Source: Solen grandis (taxonomy: Eukaryota > Mollusca > Bivalvia > Adapedonta > Solenidae). From it: a stretch of DNA of 64,000 bases. This document shows, in pieces, positions 34,861 through 46,849 of this stretch. The notes beneath the pieces were generated by a model. That model was not told the DNA's origin and did not search any database. It saw only the letters and a list, made by a program, of their open reading frames with translations. A program made the translations under genes and the position numbers. Position 1 is the stretch's first letter; every line of letters begins with the position of its first letter. Where the stretch lies: positions 43,171,126-43,235,125 of the forward strand of contig CM037794.1 in the NCBI GenBank assembly GCA_021229015.1, in the 5' to 3' direction.

Positions 34861-35198
34861 AGAATAGTTTTGCATCAGCCCTCGATATGCAGTGATGCAT
34901 TAAAATCTGGTATGACATTACAGAAGTTTCCGAATGAGTTAAGGAATCCCTGCCACAATACTGACACCATAATAGTGCAGGCAGAGAATGGAACCAGAGT
35001 ACGAGAGGTCGATATGTTTGTATCTGCTGTGCTGGACATTGCTCTATGCTGGCCTTGATCGAACTGACCCGAGGACAAGAGAGAATATCAGGCCATGTCC
35101 GATATCCACTGGTCACTCTGTGAATGGCCACTGCTGCTGCAGTCTGTGTGAGGCAGATGCTTGCTGTATGTAGGTGCATGTGCCTGCAGATCAATGAT
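34861..35198 (+). other. Exon-like block, probably non-coding or UTR
   Basis: A strong pyrimidine-tract acceptor (TTCTATCTCCTTCTATTTCT...TTTAG) ends at 34860 and a consensus donor GTAAGT starts at 35199, bounding 338 bp of raised G+C on the plus strand. No plus frame is open across it: one stops at 35058 and another runs 34988-35173. On the minus strand a frame is open across nearly the whole block (35194 to TAA at 34859) with an acceptor-like CATTGATCTGCAG at its start. It could be a plus-strand non-coding exon or a minus-strand terminal exon. No family was recognised. Confidence 0.28.
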
Positions 35199-36143
35199 GT
35201 AAGTCGATGTCACTCAGGTGGTTGACCCGTTTTATTTTTAGAGAGGTCAACTCCAGTTGAAAGCTTCTAGGGAAATGGATCAGGATCTCCTTCTCTAATA
35301 CAGATCAAGCCGTACTGCTGGGGGAAAAAGGAATAACAGATGGTCTGCAAATTAGTTTTTTTCCTGCGTTTCGCCTCAGAATTTCTGTATGTAATTGAGC
35401 ACCATGTTAGATACAGCAGGCACGACCTTGAGAGCATGCCTGGCCATACTGCTTGAGGGAGAAATACGGCTGGTGTGTGTGTTCTACACACGGTAGCCTA
35501 GCGTAAAGTTGCATCCGTGTGTATCCAAAGTACAGTGGCTATAGGGGCAGTAGATAAACTACATATGTTTTCGAGCGTAAGACGGGCGCAAGAAAGCTGT
35601 AAACTGAGAGGGGGTGGATAGAGTAGTTAGGCTTCAATTGCAGTCATGTTTATTTGACTATTGGAATGTTTCAAGGCAGAATCTGGTTTGTTTCACTGCT
35701 TCGAGTATGCTAAATTTGATGGACTGGTCATGAATAAGAAAAAATCTGCCAAGGAAATGCCCTGTAATAAAAAAAAAATGATAAAGTGTTTCTGTGAGAA
35801 AGAAATGAGGAGGAAGGAAGGAGGGGGGTTAAGACAGTGTTCTCTTTCTTTGTGGGTTGTAATGTTAGAAGGAAAATATTGAGAGAATCATTTTTAGCTT
35901 TATCTCGAAGCTTAGCTTAATATAGAACATTGGGTTTGAATTACAATACTGAGGCAAAGGGCAGCCATCCTTCATTCAATTATCAAGGTTGTATTTCCAG
36001 CCTTCTTTAGATGTGGCTCTGAGACCTTAAGAAGAATAGGTTTTGGAACCGTTACTCCTTTAAAATATCAGAAAATAGATAATCAGTCTTATAACCTTAT
36101 AACTAATTAATCAGAATATTAACCTGTAACTACTGTGTATAAT
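35199..36143. other. Unique DNA without recognised features
   Basis: Short open frames only. G-rich patches near 35605-35625 and 35810-35830. Confidence 0.5.
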
Positions 36144-36385
36144 TTAACCCTTTCCCTCATAGAGGACACCATGAAAAGACCTATGCGAACAGCATAAAAC
36201 CAGATCAGCCTGCGAGTAACTCGCAGGCTGATCAGGTTTTATGCTGTTCGCTGCTCCTCAGTGGTCTGGAAATGAGGATTGTGTAATTAAATTTGGTAAG
36301 GTTTAACTGTGGTTTTCTGCAGATCAGGCTTTATGTGATACCTATTGAGGGTGTCAAAATGAGTATATATGAGGGAAAGGGTTAA
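36144..36385 (-). mobile_element. TTAA-flanked hairpin MITE, copy 6 (minus)
   Basis: Perfect TTAA flanks and CCCTTTCCCTCATA / TATGAGGGAAAGGG termini. The hairpin at 36185-36251 is intact; its two arms are even better matched here than in copy 2 (CCAGATCAGCC / GGCTGATCAGG, still one mismatch). Inverse orientation relative to copies 1-5. Confidence 0.87.
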
Positions 36386-36682
36386 GAGATACTGTGATGT
36401 ATGAGGTATACTCATGTCTTTCACAAAGCTTTTTTTATATTGCACTTGATCTTCTAATTAAAGTATGTTTTAAAAATATAATGGGGCCCATTTTTGACCA
36501 AAGTTTCAGAAGAAAAAGTTATAATTTCTGAACCATATTTTAGTACCTGATTATATACAATAGATTGTATTTACATCCTGACATCATTACAATTTACCAT
36601 TGACATATGCCTTTTAGAGGTCTTCAGGAAAGAATGATTTTAATATTTTGTATGTCTCAATCAATTATCACTCATTCAATTT

Positions 36683-36862
36683 AGGCACTGTGGTCCAGTA
36701 GTAACATACCCCGACAGCAGATCAGAAGGTATTGAGTTCAAACCTTGTGGGAGCGGGCAAGACTTTATCATGATCTTCTCTGGCACCAAGTAATGGTCCA
36801 ACAGTCCAACCCAGGAACCGTCAAGGGGGAACAGTATAAGTTGCAAGAACTTGTTTACCAAA
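36683..36862 (+). mobile_element. tRNA-derived SINE, family 3
   Basis: The tRNA-like head has box A (TGGTCCAGTAGTAACA, 36691-36706) and box B (GAGTTCAAACC, 36734-36744). The body carries GGCACCAAGTAATGGTCCAA and CCCAGGAACCGTCAAGGGGG, followed by AACAGTATAAGTTGC. Related copies or fragments lie at 16.86, 22.8, 30.3, 40.7 and 62.8 kb. Short and without a clear duplication. Confidence 0.65.
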
Positions 36863-37126
36863 CAACACGAAATGAAAAAAGTTTACACCAAACTAATCTT
36901 TTAATGCCACACACCCTTTTTCAAAGTCTCCAAATATCATTAAATAATAACCAGCATTCTCCTCCTGATGACCTCCATTGCAAAAATTTCCCCTCCCACT
37001 CCAATCTCGTTAACTCAACATGACAGAAACATCAAATGATACTGCAGGATCCATCCAGATTACTGTGGACTCATCTTGCTCTTTAACCTTAAAGTTAAAC
37101 AGGGTGCAAAACTGTAAATGATAAGT

Positions 37127-37362
37127 GGGGCCTCTGTGGCCTAGAGGGTAAAGTTGCTGACTTTAACACTCACTCAGCCCCTCACCATGTGGGTTTGAAT
37201 CCCAGCAAGGTCATTCGGATTTTCATGAGAGGAAGCCTTGGTCGGTGGTTCTACCCGGATGCCTCAGTGCATGCGGGGTCTTCCTTCACCTGTAATTAGC
37301 TGGACGTCACTATATGACTGAGATACTGTCGAAGTGACGGTAAACTCAAATAGTCAAGTTAT
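37127..37362 (+). mobile_element. tRNA-derived SINE, family 1, with target-site duplication
   Basis: Box A TGGCCTAGAGGG (37137-37148) and box B GGTTTGAATCC (37192-37202) are about 44 bp apart, as in tRNA promoters. The body includes GGTGGTTCTACCCGGATGCC and CACCTGTAATTAGCTGGACG; the tail is CTCAAATAGTCAAGTT. An 11 bp direct repeat flanks it: AAATGATAAGT (37116-37126) and AAATGATTAGT (37363-37373). This is the reference copy for the family, with two other near-full copies at 19.9 and 29.6 kb and core fragments at 4.5, 34.0 and 48.06 kb. Confidence 0.9.
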
Positions 37363-37373
37363 AAATGATTAGT

Positions 37374-38881
37374 ACCAAAGGTGCAAACTCACTTTGTTCA
37401 CCCAAGTTTGATGTTGCTAGGAGGTTGTCGCCACACTAATTGAATTCATAATCATTGCACTGAATAATCTTTCTCAAAGGGATCATTTCTGTTTTTAACT
37501 TTCATTATTTATTTCAAATACCTTTTTAACAGCATAAGACTTATCCATTTATGAAAAAAACAAGGAAAATTACATTGTGGCTAGGATTTATGTCTTCATG
37601 TGTTTTCCACTGATCTTATTATAGTTCAAGTTAAACCGATTCTTTTTTTTTCATGTATAATTAATTATCCCTCTTGGTAGTTCCTCGTTTGGACCACTGT
37701 CTTATATCTATTTGCATAATAAATAACATGTACTAAATAAAAAAAATTGTATCAGTAAAGTGCATAATAAATTATAATATAAATGCCAAAATTATTTGCT
37801 CCAATTCTTTAAAAACTCAGAGCAGTTAAAAAAAAAATTCTACACTTTTGTACTTTTCACTGAAAAAATCCAAAGGGTAATTTCCACGCTTATGCATGTT
37901 TAATGCTAAAACACATTTTCACAATATAGAGACTTAACTGAAAGACATCTTTCAGAGAACTCCCCTAAGTCAATGTAAGACAGTGATTTACTGGAGTTCA
38001 GCATTTGCTGAAACCAAAATGTAGGTCAAACATTCCACAGATATATGACGTTAAATACCAGATAAAAGTAACAAGTACCTAAATTTCAATGCATTTCACA
38101 GAAATTTAAGAACGATAAAGCAGAAATATTCTCTATGAAAAATAAATCATTTTTGACTTGTGCAAAAAAAAAAAGACTTAAATTGCTAAATGAATATGAA
38201 ACCCGTGTTATATCCTGTATCCTGATCCAATTTATCTACTATCCCTACATAATTTCCTACTTTTTTGCGCATATCTTTTTAAAAGAAATATGTTTACCTT
38301 GAGAAAAATACTTTGTGTTCGTATATCTAAAAATAGAATTCAATATCCATCATATAAATAGCATGATGTATCAAGCGCGTGCTGCCGTGTGAGTGAATCA
38401 CTCATTCCTCATTCGGCCTCAAGGTCTGTGCCAGGGAAGCACAGTGCACCGTTCTTCTCATGTTGGCATGTGATGGATTCCTTACTTCTGTTCAAAGGTG
38501 TGTCATGCAGGAGGAACCTTGAAGAACAATGATCACGATCCAAAAGAAGCATGACTTTACATGTGATTGATCCAAAAGAAGCATGACTTTACATGTGATC
38601 GGGTAAAAAGTAAAGGGTTATAGTTAAAGAAATGTCATGATTCCGTTACTCGTTTCTGTAAATTCAAGGTAATAGCAAGCCCTCCATTATGTGAAAAATA
38701 TCATCTCTACATCAGAGAGTGTTTGAGAAATAGATAGAGGTAGGGAGGAAATGATTAGAGAGTGATGAAAAGTACTGCCACAAAGGAAGAAGAAATACAA
38801 ATAATAGAGAGAGAACATTGTAAGGAAATAGAGAGAGATAGAGTGAAAAACTAAGCCATAGAAGGAGAAATAAAAATACCA

Positions 38882-38914
<33 letters not shown>

Positions 38915-39686
38915 AGGGATAGCCACAGACACAAAAATGGAAAACAAAGAGAGAGATAGAAAGAGAGATCATGGTGAAGCAATTCTTTGTTAAGTTTATA
39001 CTAAGGTTAGTAAGTGATTTAAGGGAAAACTTTAACAATAAGGATTCTTCCAAGATGTTTATGGAATATCAACCCTGACTAACTAGCTTAAAATTAACAT
39101 AATTTTAAAAAATATTTCATACATACCAATGACTCATTGTACCTTTTGTATTTTTTAACCTTCTTTTCTTTGACAACCTCTAAAAACATATAAATCCATT
39201 TTTTTGGTCACACATGTGCCTTCAGATTTTATCGTCCATTTAATGACGTAATCATATCCTCTCTCTGTTATTATTTTCATTATATGCTTTTAACATACAG
39301 TATAAAAAAGGGGCATTTTTTTTTTTTCAAATGTAAAGTTCTCAGTCAGTATAAAACTATACAAAAAAAAAACATTCATGCATCTGTTTCCACTCCTCCC
39401 ATTTATTTCCATGCCAAAGTTCACATCTACATTTTTCCCTTGAAAATCTTTTACAACAATAAAAACCATCTCACAATAACTGCTGCTTTATGTCACAAAT
39501 CCTCCATCCTGCACTGTTAAATTCTGATAAAATCTTTCAAAATTTCTCATTTTCATATCTCTCTAGCTTTTAGTGTTTTTGTCAATCGCTGAAACATCTC
39601 CCCGTTGATTATTTGCTGTCAGAGGAGCCATCTTTATACATCCCAGTATGAGTGGCTACAGCCGGGTGTTTGCATGTGTCATAGAG
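37374..39686. other. AT-rich DNA with purine-rich tracts and a 32 bp duplication
   Basis: A perfect tandem duplication of 32 bp starting GATCCAAAAGAAGCATGACT lies at 38537-38600. A GA-rich stretch spans 38700-38968, with (GA)n at 38883-38913. Poly-T 39317-39328. A 35-codon plus frame at 39648-39755 (starting MSGYSRVFACVIESG) overlaps the minus frame listed next and is equally unproven. Confidence 0.55.
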
Positions 39687-40025
39687 TCAGGTAGGGTTAT
39701 GCCCTGTGACTTCAAACTCCATCGATACCATCTCTACGGCAACCTTCTGCAGTAAACCCGTAACTCCCACCAACCAATACACCTGGCTAAGATATTCTGA
39801 CACACAATCTACCCGTCCCTCTACAGGGTAAAGTTTAATGGTTTTTACCCATGTAATTAACAACAAAAGTGCGGGTATTACTGACTCGGGAATCCAGCTA
39901 TCAATAAAGGGTACCGATACCATCAACTGAAAATCGCTAGTGTTCAAGCTATGACAAAAACTTAAAAAATACAAATTTACACAGAAACTATTTAATTCAT
40001 ATAAAGGTTGCTGAAAAGGTTTCAT
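39687..40025 (-). CDS. Hypothetical ORF, 112 aa, possible terminal exon
   Basis: A true ATG start lies three bases after an acceptor-like signal (GTTTGTTATATTGTTTGCTTAG) on the minus strand, and the frame stays open to a TGA at 39687. The peptide has a hydrophobic stretch of about 17 residues (SVIPALLLLITWVKTIKL) near its middle, so it could hold one membrane segment, and a C-terminal part EGRVDCVSEYLSQVYWLVGV. No known domain. G+C is higher in its second half. About one frame of this size is expected by chance in the window. Confidence 0.25.
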   Translation of the reverse strand: MKPFQQPLYELNSFCVNLYFLSFCHSLNTSDFQLMVSVPFIDSWIPESVIPALLLLITWVKTIKLYPVEGRVDCVSEYLSQVYWLVGVTGLLQKVAVEMVSMEFEVTGHNPT

Positions 40026-41958
40026 TTTCTAAGCAAACAATATAACAAACATTAAACATTGGGTCATTCTGTTTTGCCATATGTGCTTGGCATAATCAAA
40101 TTGCTTTCTTTATTATTATGAAAGCTTATGTAAAAAATTCTTAACAGATTCTACATCATATGTTATGTCATTTTAAACTGAAATGTGTCTGTGTTTAGAA
40201 AGTCAGCAATCTGTAAAGATTGTCAACATTTGTAAAATGTGATTTCTGAATTACTAAAAAGAATAAAAAATCAATACCGAAATCCTCTTCAGCTATTTAA
40301 AACCTGTACAGCTTAACAGTCTTTTGCAAGCTAAACTGACTTTGTAATGATGACACTGGTTATTATCTTCCTAAAATGAGTCTAAAATATCACAAGAGTG
40401 TTCTCTGAAACACACGTCACTTGCTGAAGCTTGATGGAAAAAGAGTGATAGAGAGACAGACGGATGGATGCTTACAGTTACATCCTTGTAAAGATTGATA
40501 AAAATAGATAAAGTGGTTTAAGAGGAAATATTAAAGGAAGAAATTGCTGATGACATAGGACGTATGACTGACAGTGGACGTTATCTGATCACAATAACTC
40601 ACAATATTAGTTTAAACTTATTTACTTTATGTCAATTGGGAAACAAGTTTTTAAAACTTATACTAATCAGTACTTTGTGCCATGGAAGGTCATGAAAAAT
40701 CATTGTAATCAACAGAGCTTGAACCCACAATCTTTGGATCAGTAGATGGGAATGTTACCACAGGACCACTTGGCTCTCACAATATCATGAACACTTTCTT
40801 CGGAGATGAGCTAAAAACAAATCCTCCACAGAAAAACAAAAAAACAATCAGTTTTTTATGGTCTTATTTTCTCCATCTTGACAGAAATTAAACTATCTTT
40901 TACATAATCAGACTTCTGCAGTTTGTGTTTAACAGAGCACAATTATTCTTTGATTACCATATTGCATGTGTACAATTTGTCTTCTGTTGAATTTAAATCC
41001 AGAAATTGATGCCATCAGCTGAAAACGGGGATATTCATGCAATCTCTGAATAAATCATCGAAATATAAAATTTGAAGCAGGAAGGCAAACAACTGCCATA
41101 TTAGGTTGGAATGTGAGAAAAACGGAAATCAAATATTAATGAAAAACGTGACTTGACTCCCTCAGTGAGGGATGATAGCACCTTGAGCAAATATTTGTGA
41201 AAATTTATCATCTTACAACAGAATCTGAGATTTTGATTGGTGATTTATAATGAGGTTTGAGGAAATCAGACGGACACATTTATTTTGAAATATGAAAGGC
41301 AAGAATTATAGTGCAATTTAAAACACTGTTTTAAGACAGATTTGTTATGTCATTAATCTTAGTCAAGGCTTACATATTTTGGAAATAGTTTTTCTATTTT
41401 CAAAATTTTCCTTATTCAACTACATGTACCTTCATTAATTCCAATATTTTCTTTTTTCCATTTTTTTTCTTTATTATCGATCAACAAAATTCAAGATGCT
41501 TAAACTTCTAGGTTAAGATCACTGCAATTTGAATACAACATTTTTATCAGCCATTCTTCAATTTGCCGAATTTCACTATTGCTTCAGCGAACGTAATCTC
41601 TCCAAGAATGTATACTGCGGAGAAATATCTAGGTCAGGAACTTGAAATATGTCCATATTCTTGATGGATGGTATAAAAAAAACATTTCATCATGGAATGT
41701 TTTGATATCAGCTGGTGCAGTGACTGTGATGGTTGACGGAATCCTTGGAAAATGAAAATCCAGAGGGGATATAAAACCCGGAATAAAACCGGATAAATCA
41801 CCTGATTCCACAGCAGCCAGTATAAATGTGAACTATTGATTGCACCCTGAGGCCAGCTCATTTAATTATACTAGCAGATTAATAACCAGCATTTTTCCCT
41901 GCACAGAAACAAGCATGATTCTTGTACTTTACCAGCAAGTATTTCAATGACCTAGATC
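40026..41958. other. AT-rich DNA with one SINE-like fragment
   Basis: At 40650-40780, minus strand, a tRNA-like head (CAAGTGGTCCTGTGGTAACA, GTGGGTTCAAGCTC) matches SINE family 3. An ACAGACGGATGGATG scrap lies at 40457-40471. Otherwise nothing recognised. Confidence 0.5.
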
Positions 41959-42144
41959 ATGGCAGCAGCTGATGGAGATGCAAGCTTCTCCATGAAACAG
42001 ATTTCACCCCATTTCCAACCAAGCGCAGGCCTCAGTGTTCTTGCAGTGCCCTCCCTGGGGAGGAAGCTGCTGTTGCTGATGCTGCTACCGCGCGGCCTTG
42101 CCCTAGTTGCAGAGGCAATGCATCAATACAACAGCATCGAATAA
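41959..42144 (+). CDS. Hypothetical ORF, 61 aa, in a GC-rich patch
   Basis: ATG in good context (GATCATGG), preceded by an acceptor-like TATTTCAATGACCTAG at 41955. The frame starts MAAADGDASFSMKQISPHFQ, holds a leucine-rich hydrophobic stretch (RKLLLLMLLPRGLALVAEAM) and ends TAA at 42144. G+C is well above the surroundings, with CpG in CTACCGCGCGGCC. It may be a first coding exon, but no donor lies before the stop and no family was recognised. Confidence 0.22.
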   Translation: MAAADGDASFSMKQISPHFQPSAGLSVLAVPSLGRKLLLLMLLPRGLALVAEAMHQYNSIE

Positions 42145-45100
42145 CGAGGCTATAGCACTTTCCCTGCCATGCTTCTCCGTCGTAGTACTTTTTCCAAGTT
42201 AATCAATAATGCCCTTTCATTAAATGTTATGTTTGGAGCTATACCATTTTATGTCCTTATTTCATTTATAATGAGTTCTCCTTATTTTGCTGCTCAACCT
42301 CATCCCAGTAAGTTCATTGAAAGAATGGGACTAACTGTAGCACAGCATGAAGGTTTTTTTTAATTAAAGGAAGGAAGTGAGGTACTGTGATGCATTTTTT
42401 TTTCATGCTCATAGATTCAACCTTGGGGTGTCAATTATTTGGCTTCAAGCAGTATGGATCATGCAGATTATGTACGAAGGAGAAGAGGAGAGTGATATGT
42501 TATATTCTGAAAATGGGTGTGTCTGTTTAGTGTAAGTAATGATGAAGGAAAGAGGAAGAAAATGAAAGAGGAAGAAAAGAAGGAAAAATTAATTGTGTGA
42601 CTTTCAGAAAAATTTGAATGTGGGAGATAGGAGAGACAGAGAGGGTAAGAAAAATGAAGAGAGGAGGCATAGGAGAGAAAGATAAGAGAGATCTGTGTGA
42701 GAGAAAGCATTTAAAGAGATAGAAAAGAGATAATTGAGGAAGAGAAAGAGTGGGAGGACAAAATGATAGAGAGAGAAACGTTTTCAGGGCATTCCCAATT
42801 TTCTTTACCTCTACATCATTTCTTTTTTTCTGCTCTCATTTTTTTTTTAGGGAAGTTATCGCTCAGATACAGAAAGCTAACATTTCTTTGTGTGGCCTGA
42901 CACCTAGTAATTTATTGCATGTTTCTTCACATTTTATGTACTTGATTACAATCATTTTGTTAGAAACTCGTAAAAAAATAACGACAGGTCAATCCCATGA
43001 ATCTCCAAATGCAGCCAGGCAAAATATGGCCACTCATATAAACAGGGCCGCGTAGCACATTGAGATTCGATTTCCAACCAGAACACCAATTTAATTGACC
43101 AATAACATGTTGCTTCGCTTTTTTGAACAATTTTGCACGCAGGTCGTAAATGTCATGAAGTCATGTGACCCCAAACCGCCCATATGTGTGCATGGAAAAC
43201 ATCCCCTTGTACTTCTAAAACGTGCAACCCTGACCTGAATATTTGAGAGAGAAAAAAATAAACCAACATGGATCGTTGGCCCGAGAATGACAAAGGACAT
43301 CGGGAAATTTTATGTGCACAAGCTGAAAGGAAGAAGACAGTATATGGTTAATATATATCATTAAGTGACGCTAGGGCAGAAAAAAATAAACTTTTATCCT
43401 CTTTTCTTTAGGAAAGTTATAACTTACAGTAAAGTAGGGCAAATTCATAAATGGTGACTTAAATCTCTTATCTAACAGGTCTTTTCATCTCTCTTTATTG
43501 TCATTAAAATGACCAAGGCCATTTTTTTGCAGCTGTTAGCTGGTATAAAGAAATTTCTTAATAAGAAATTAATGACAAATAGAGAGTTCTTAAAGTTTTT
43601 GTTTTAAGACAATTGAAGACAATTGTTACCATCGAGAGAAAATATTCTGCAAAAACTTAATTAAATTCATCTATTACAACTTGTATATTAATATCAAAAG
43701 GTACATTTTTTTTTTAATTGTAATATATATTTTTTTAACAAAGCAATATAGTTTTACTATGGAAATATACAATGGCCGAAAGCCTGATGATTAATTACAT
43801 GTAAAAAGCATCTGAACGCAACAGTGGGCATTATTCTGCGATATAGCATTGAAAACCAGATGGTGAATTTCTAAAAGTGATACAAATGTGTCAGAATATT
43901 CATTATTGGTTTTTTTAATAATGCACACTACATTCCTTCTATATTTATATAGCATACTTTTTTTGATCATGACAGAAAGGTATGTTCTATGTATTATTCT
44001 ATAATGACACTCGGATGTACGAAACAATAATAGTAAACATCTGCCATATGAAGGCTTCTTCATCACCAATACAGCCCTCCTCAGACCATCTTACACAACA
44101 GTCTTGCAGACATCAGTCTTGGTTTAAAATCCAATCTTCGCTAGGAACATATCATGCTGTGAGGCTCCGCTAATTCAAATTCTAAGAATATGGGGGCGCC
44201 ACTTGTAGGAATCGAGTTCCGATTACCATATTTGGTCATGACACCTTTATATCTATTTTTTTTCCTGTCAAAACTATATATCTAAAAATAAGTGTTTCAA
44301 TTTCCTTTATACAAAATTCAATATGGCAACCATGACAACCATAAGCTTCATTCAAATACCTTTTTTTTCATTTCTCACAATCATGTGTTCAATATTCTAA
44401 CAAAAAAACATTTAAAAAAATGTAATAAATATTCCTCGTCAAATATATTTCAAAATCGAAAAATATCACAATTTTAGCGACAGATAATTGAAATAACACA
44501 TACACAAGGATGTGAAAACCATTTCACAAATATTGGATATTTTTTTCTCAATAAATCTTTTAACAGAATGAAATGGTAAATCGAAAGCAGATTTTGACCC
44601 AGTTAAATTGTATTTAAATCAGATTGAAAAATTTAATATAATAAATCAACCAATGGCTGAACAGGGAAACTAACAGTAAAATCCGCCTGGCGCATTATCG
44701 TCAATCATTCAGCAATAAAATTTGGAAACTAGAACATCTTGAGTTCAGGAGGATTTGCTGACTCTTGTAGCTGAATAGATGTCTTCTATAATTGTTATTC
44801 ATGATTATTGATTAAATCCCAACTTATCTTTACAAAAGTTTGTTGGAGATTTCAAGTATACAGTTTCAGGAGGGAGGGAGAATATCACCATTCAGTATTG
44901 GATAGAGCTGAGATTGTGATAGGAAAGAAAATTATTGCCAACACAATATTGATACTCTTTTCTTTCTTGGCACTGGCACTAAACATGTAGAGGATGAAAA
45001 AAGAATTAGACACGAGATAAACTAACTTGGTAAGTAAAAACAATGAAAAAAAAAAAAAAAAATGATATTTTTCTTTTTTCTCGTATGATTTCTGAGAGAG

Positions 45101-45533
45101 AAAAAAGCCTTTGAAACAAACAAGATTGGTCCTTCAACGTGATCTTATGATTAGAATAATGTCCACGAAGCACCAGCAAATCAAGAACTGGATGCAAAAC
45201 TAATCTATGTGCAAACAGAAATAGAAGTAGATGTAATAATTTAGCAGTCAGCCCTTGAAATGCATTTGGTGATGTTTCTTACTGAAGTGACTTAAACATA
45301 CTGACACCTTTGCAAAAACAAGCCATGATGAAATATCTACAAATTGTACCGAGTCAATTGTTTAATGCCGAGTCAATTGTTTAATGTCACTTTCCGTGAG
45401 AGCATTAATATGTAAATCAGCTCAAACATAAAACAAAACATATGGCATCACTTTCTTTGGAGGAAATTCAAAGAAACTCGCAGTTTTGCCTTAAGTGTTA
45501 CTTAGAGATATATCTTTAGCGTTCTAAATCATT
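42145..45533. other. AT-rich DNA with a purine-rich tract
   Basis: GA/GAAA-rich stretch at 42476-42780. Poly-A at 45045-45061. A tandem duplication CCGAGTCAATTGTTTAATG occurs at about 45349-45387. No gene recognised. Confidence 0.55.
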
Positions 45534-45777
45534 TTATCCCTTTACTTTGTGTAGACTAACTTTGAAGCAGCGGCAAACAGAGCAGACCCAGATCAGGCCG
45601 CTCCTACCAGGTGCTGTCTATAGGGGTCACATCTGTTTGCCGTAAAATGTTGAAGCTCAGATTCTACAGTCTGTATGACAAAAAAAACTCCTTTGTTTCA
45701 TATATACCATTTAAAGTTCATTAAATATTCATCAAGTCTGAAATTTGTACATGAATATTCATGAAGTAAAGGGATAA
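45534..45777 (+). mobile_element. TTAA-type hairpin MITE, CCCTTTACT subfamily
   Basis: Left TTAT-CCCTTTACTTTGTGTAG, right CATGAAGTAAAGGG-ATAA. A central inverted pair CGGCAAACAGAG...CAGACCC and GGGGTCACATCTGTTTGCCG (about 45572-45650) forms a hairpin with a longer loop. The right half contains AAAGTTCATTAAATATTCAT and GAATATTCATGAAG, seen again as a fragment at 29.9 kb. The sequence differs from the CCCTTTCCC family but the plan is the same: terminal CCCTTT, a 'gactaa(c/a)ttt' start and a central AACAG hairpin. Confidence 0.65.
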
Positions 45778-45899
45778 ATTACTAAATAATAAGAACAAGT
45801 TGTGCTCACACTTTATTTATGTAAACCTATCTGAAGAAATCATGTCACACAAAAAAAATGCCACTCTGTTATTAAAAACTCAAGAAAATATGGTTTGAA

Positions 45900-45921
45900 G
45901 TTGTTGTTGTTGTTGTTGTTG
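45900..45921 (+). repeat. (GTT)n microsatellite
   Basis: Seven GTT units ending GATGAAAAAAAAAG. Confidence 0.95.
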
Positions 45922-45991
45922 ATGAAAAAAAAAGTAGTCTCTAGAGAAAAAGAAGAGATAGAAATGGAGAAGAAGAACATGATGATGTTTG

Positions 45992-46029
45992 TTCTGAAGA
46001 TGATGAGATTGATGATGATGATGATGTGA

Positions 46030-46060
<31 letters not shown>

Positions 46061-46121
46061 TAGATGATGATGATGATGATGAGGTGGTGGTGGTTAGATG
46101 ATGATGATGATGTTGGTTAGT

Positions 46122-46173
<52 letters not shown>

Positions 46174-46177
46174 TAGA

Positions 46178-46208
<31 letters not shown>

Positions 46209-46210
46209 TA

Positions 46211-46244
<34 letters not shown>

Positions 46245-46312
46245 GTGGTGGTGATAAGATGATGATGATGGTGGTGGAGGTGGTGGTGGTTAGATGATGA
46301 TGATGATGATGA
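45992..46312 (+). repeat. Compound (GAT)n/(GGT)n microsatellite
   Basis: Blocks of GATGATGATGAT alternate with GGTGGTGGT and the joint word GGTTAGATGATG, giving irregular 30-60 bp higher-order units (joints near 46058, 46091, 46170, 46206, 46290). The minus strand reads as a His/Ile/Ser-rich frame of 72 codons, a composition artefact. Confidence 0.95.
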
Positions 46313-46849
46313 TCTTGTACATTATGAGTATGCACAAAAAATTCATGTTATGAAACACAATAGTAGGTCACTCATCACACAATTTAGGAAACAGATTTGT
46401 ATCTCTCTCAAGATACAATATCCTTAAAACAATATCCTTAAAACTTTTAAAACCTTTCAGATTTCTGTTCGCATGATACCAATTCATCATCTTTTCCTCA
46501 TTGTTATAAACTGCACATTGAAACTTATATATCCAATCATGAGCATCTTGATATTGTCGGACTTCATTGAGTGGTGGTTAACATATCCAATCAACACCAT
46601 CAAATATTTCTGATCCAATTCTTTTAAGTCTTGACAATACAGCAACAGGGGCAAAGAGCAGTTTATTGTGCTCAATACATTATCTTCTTCTCATCAATGA
46701 TTATCAATAAATGCCAAATGTGAGAAAAACTTGTCCGTATCATTGCAGAGGGAATTTTAGAACATGATTTTGCTATATGAATGGAGTACTGTAAGAAGTC
46801 AAACATAGCGGTCCTGTTACAACAATGGCTGAATTGATCCTGTTCTATT
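46313..46849. other. AT-rich unique DNA
   Basis: Tandem word CAATATCCTTAAAA duplicated at about 46418-46446. Nothing else. Confidence 0.6.

Noticed and set aside
46117..46335. His/Ile-rich frame on the minus strand
   Set aside because: Translation of a (GAT)n/(GGT)n microsatellite.
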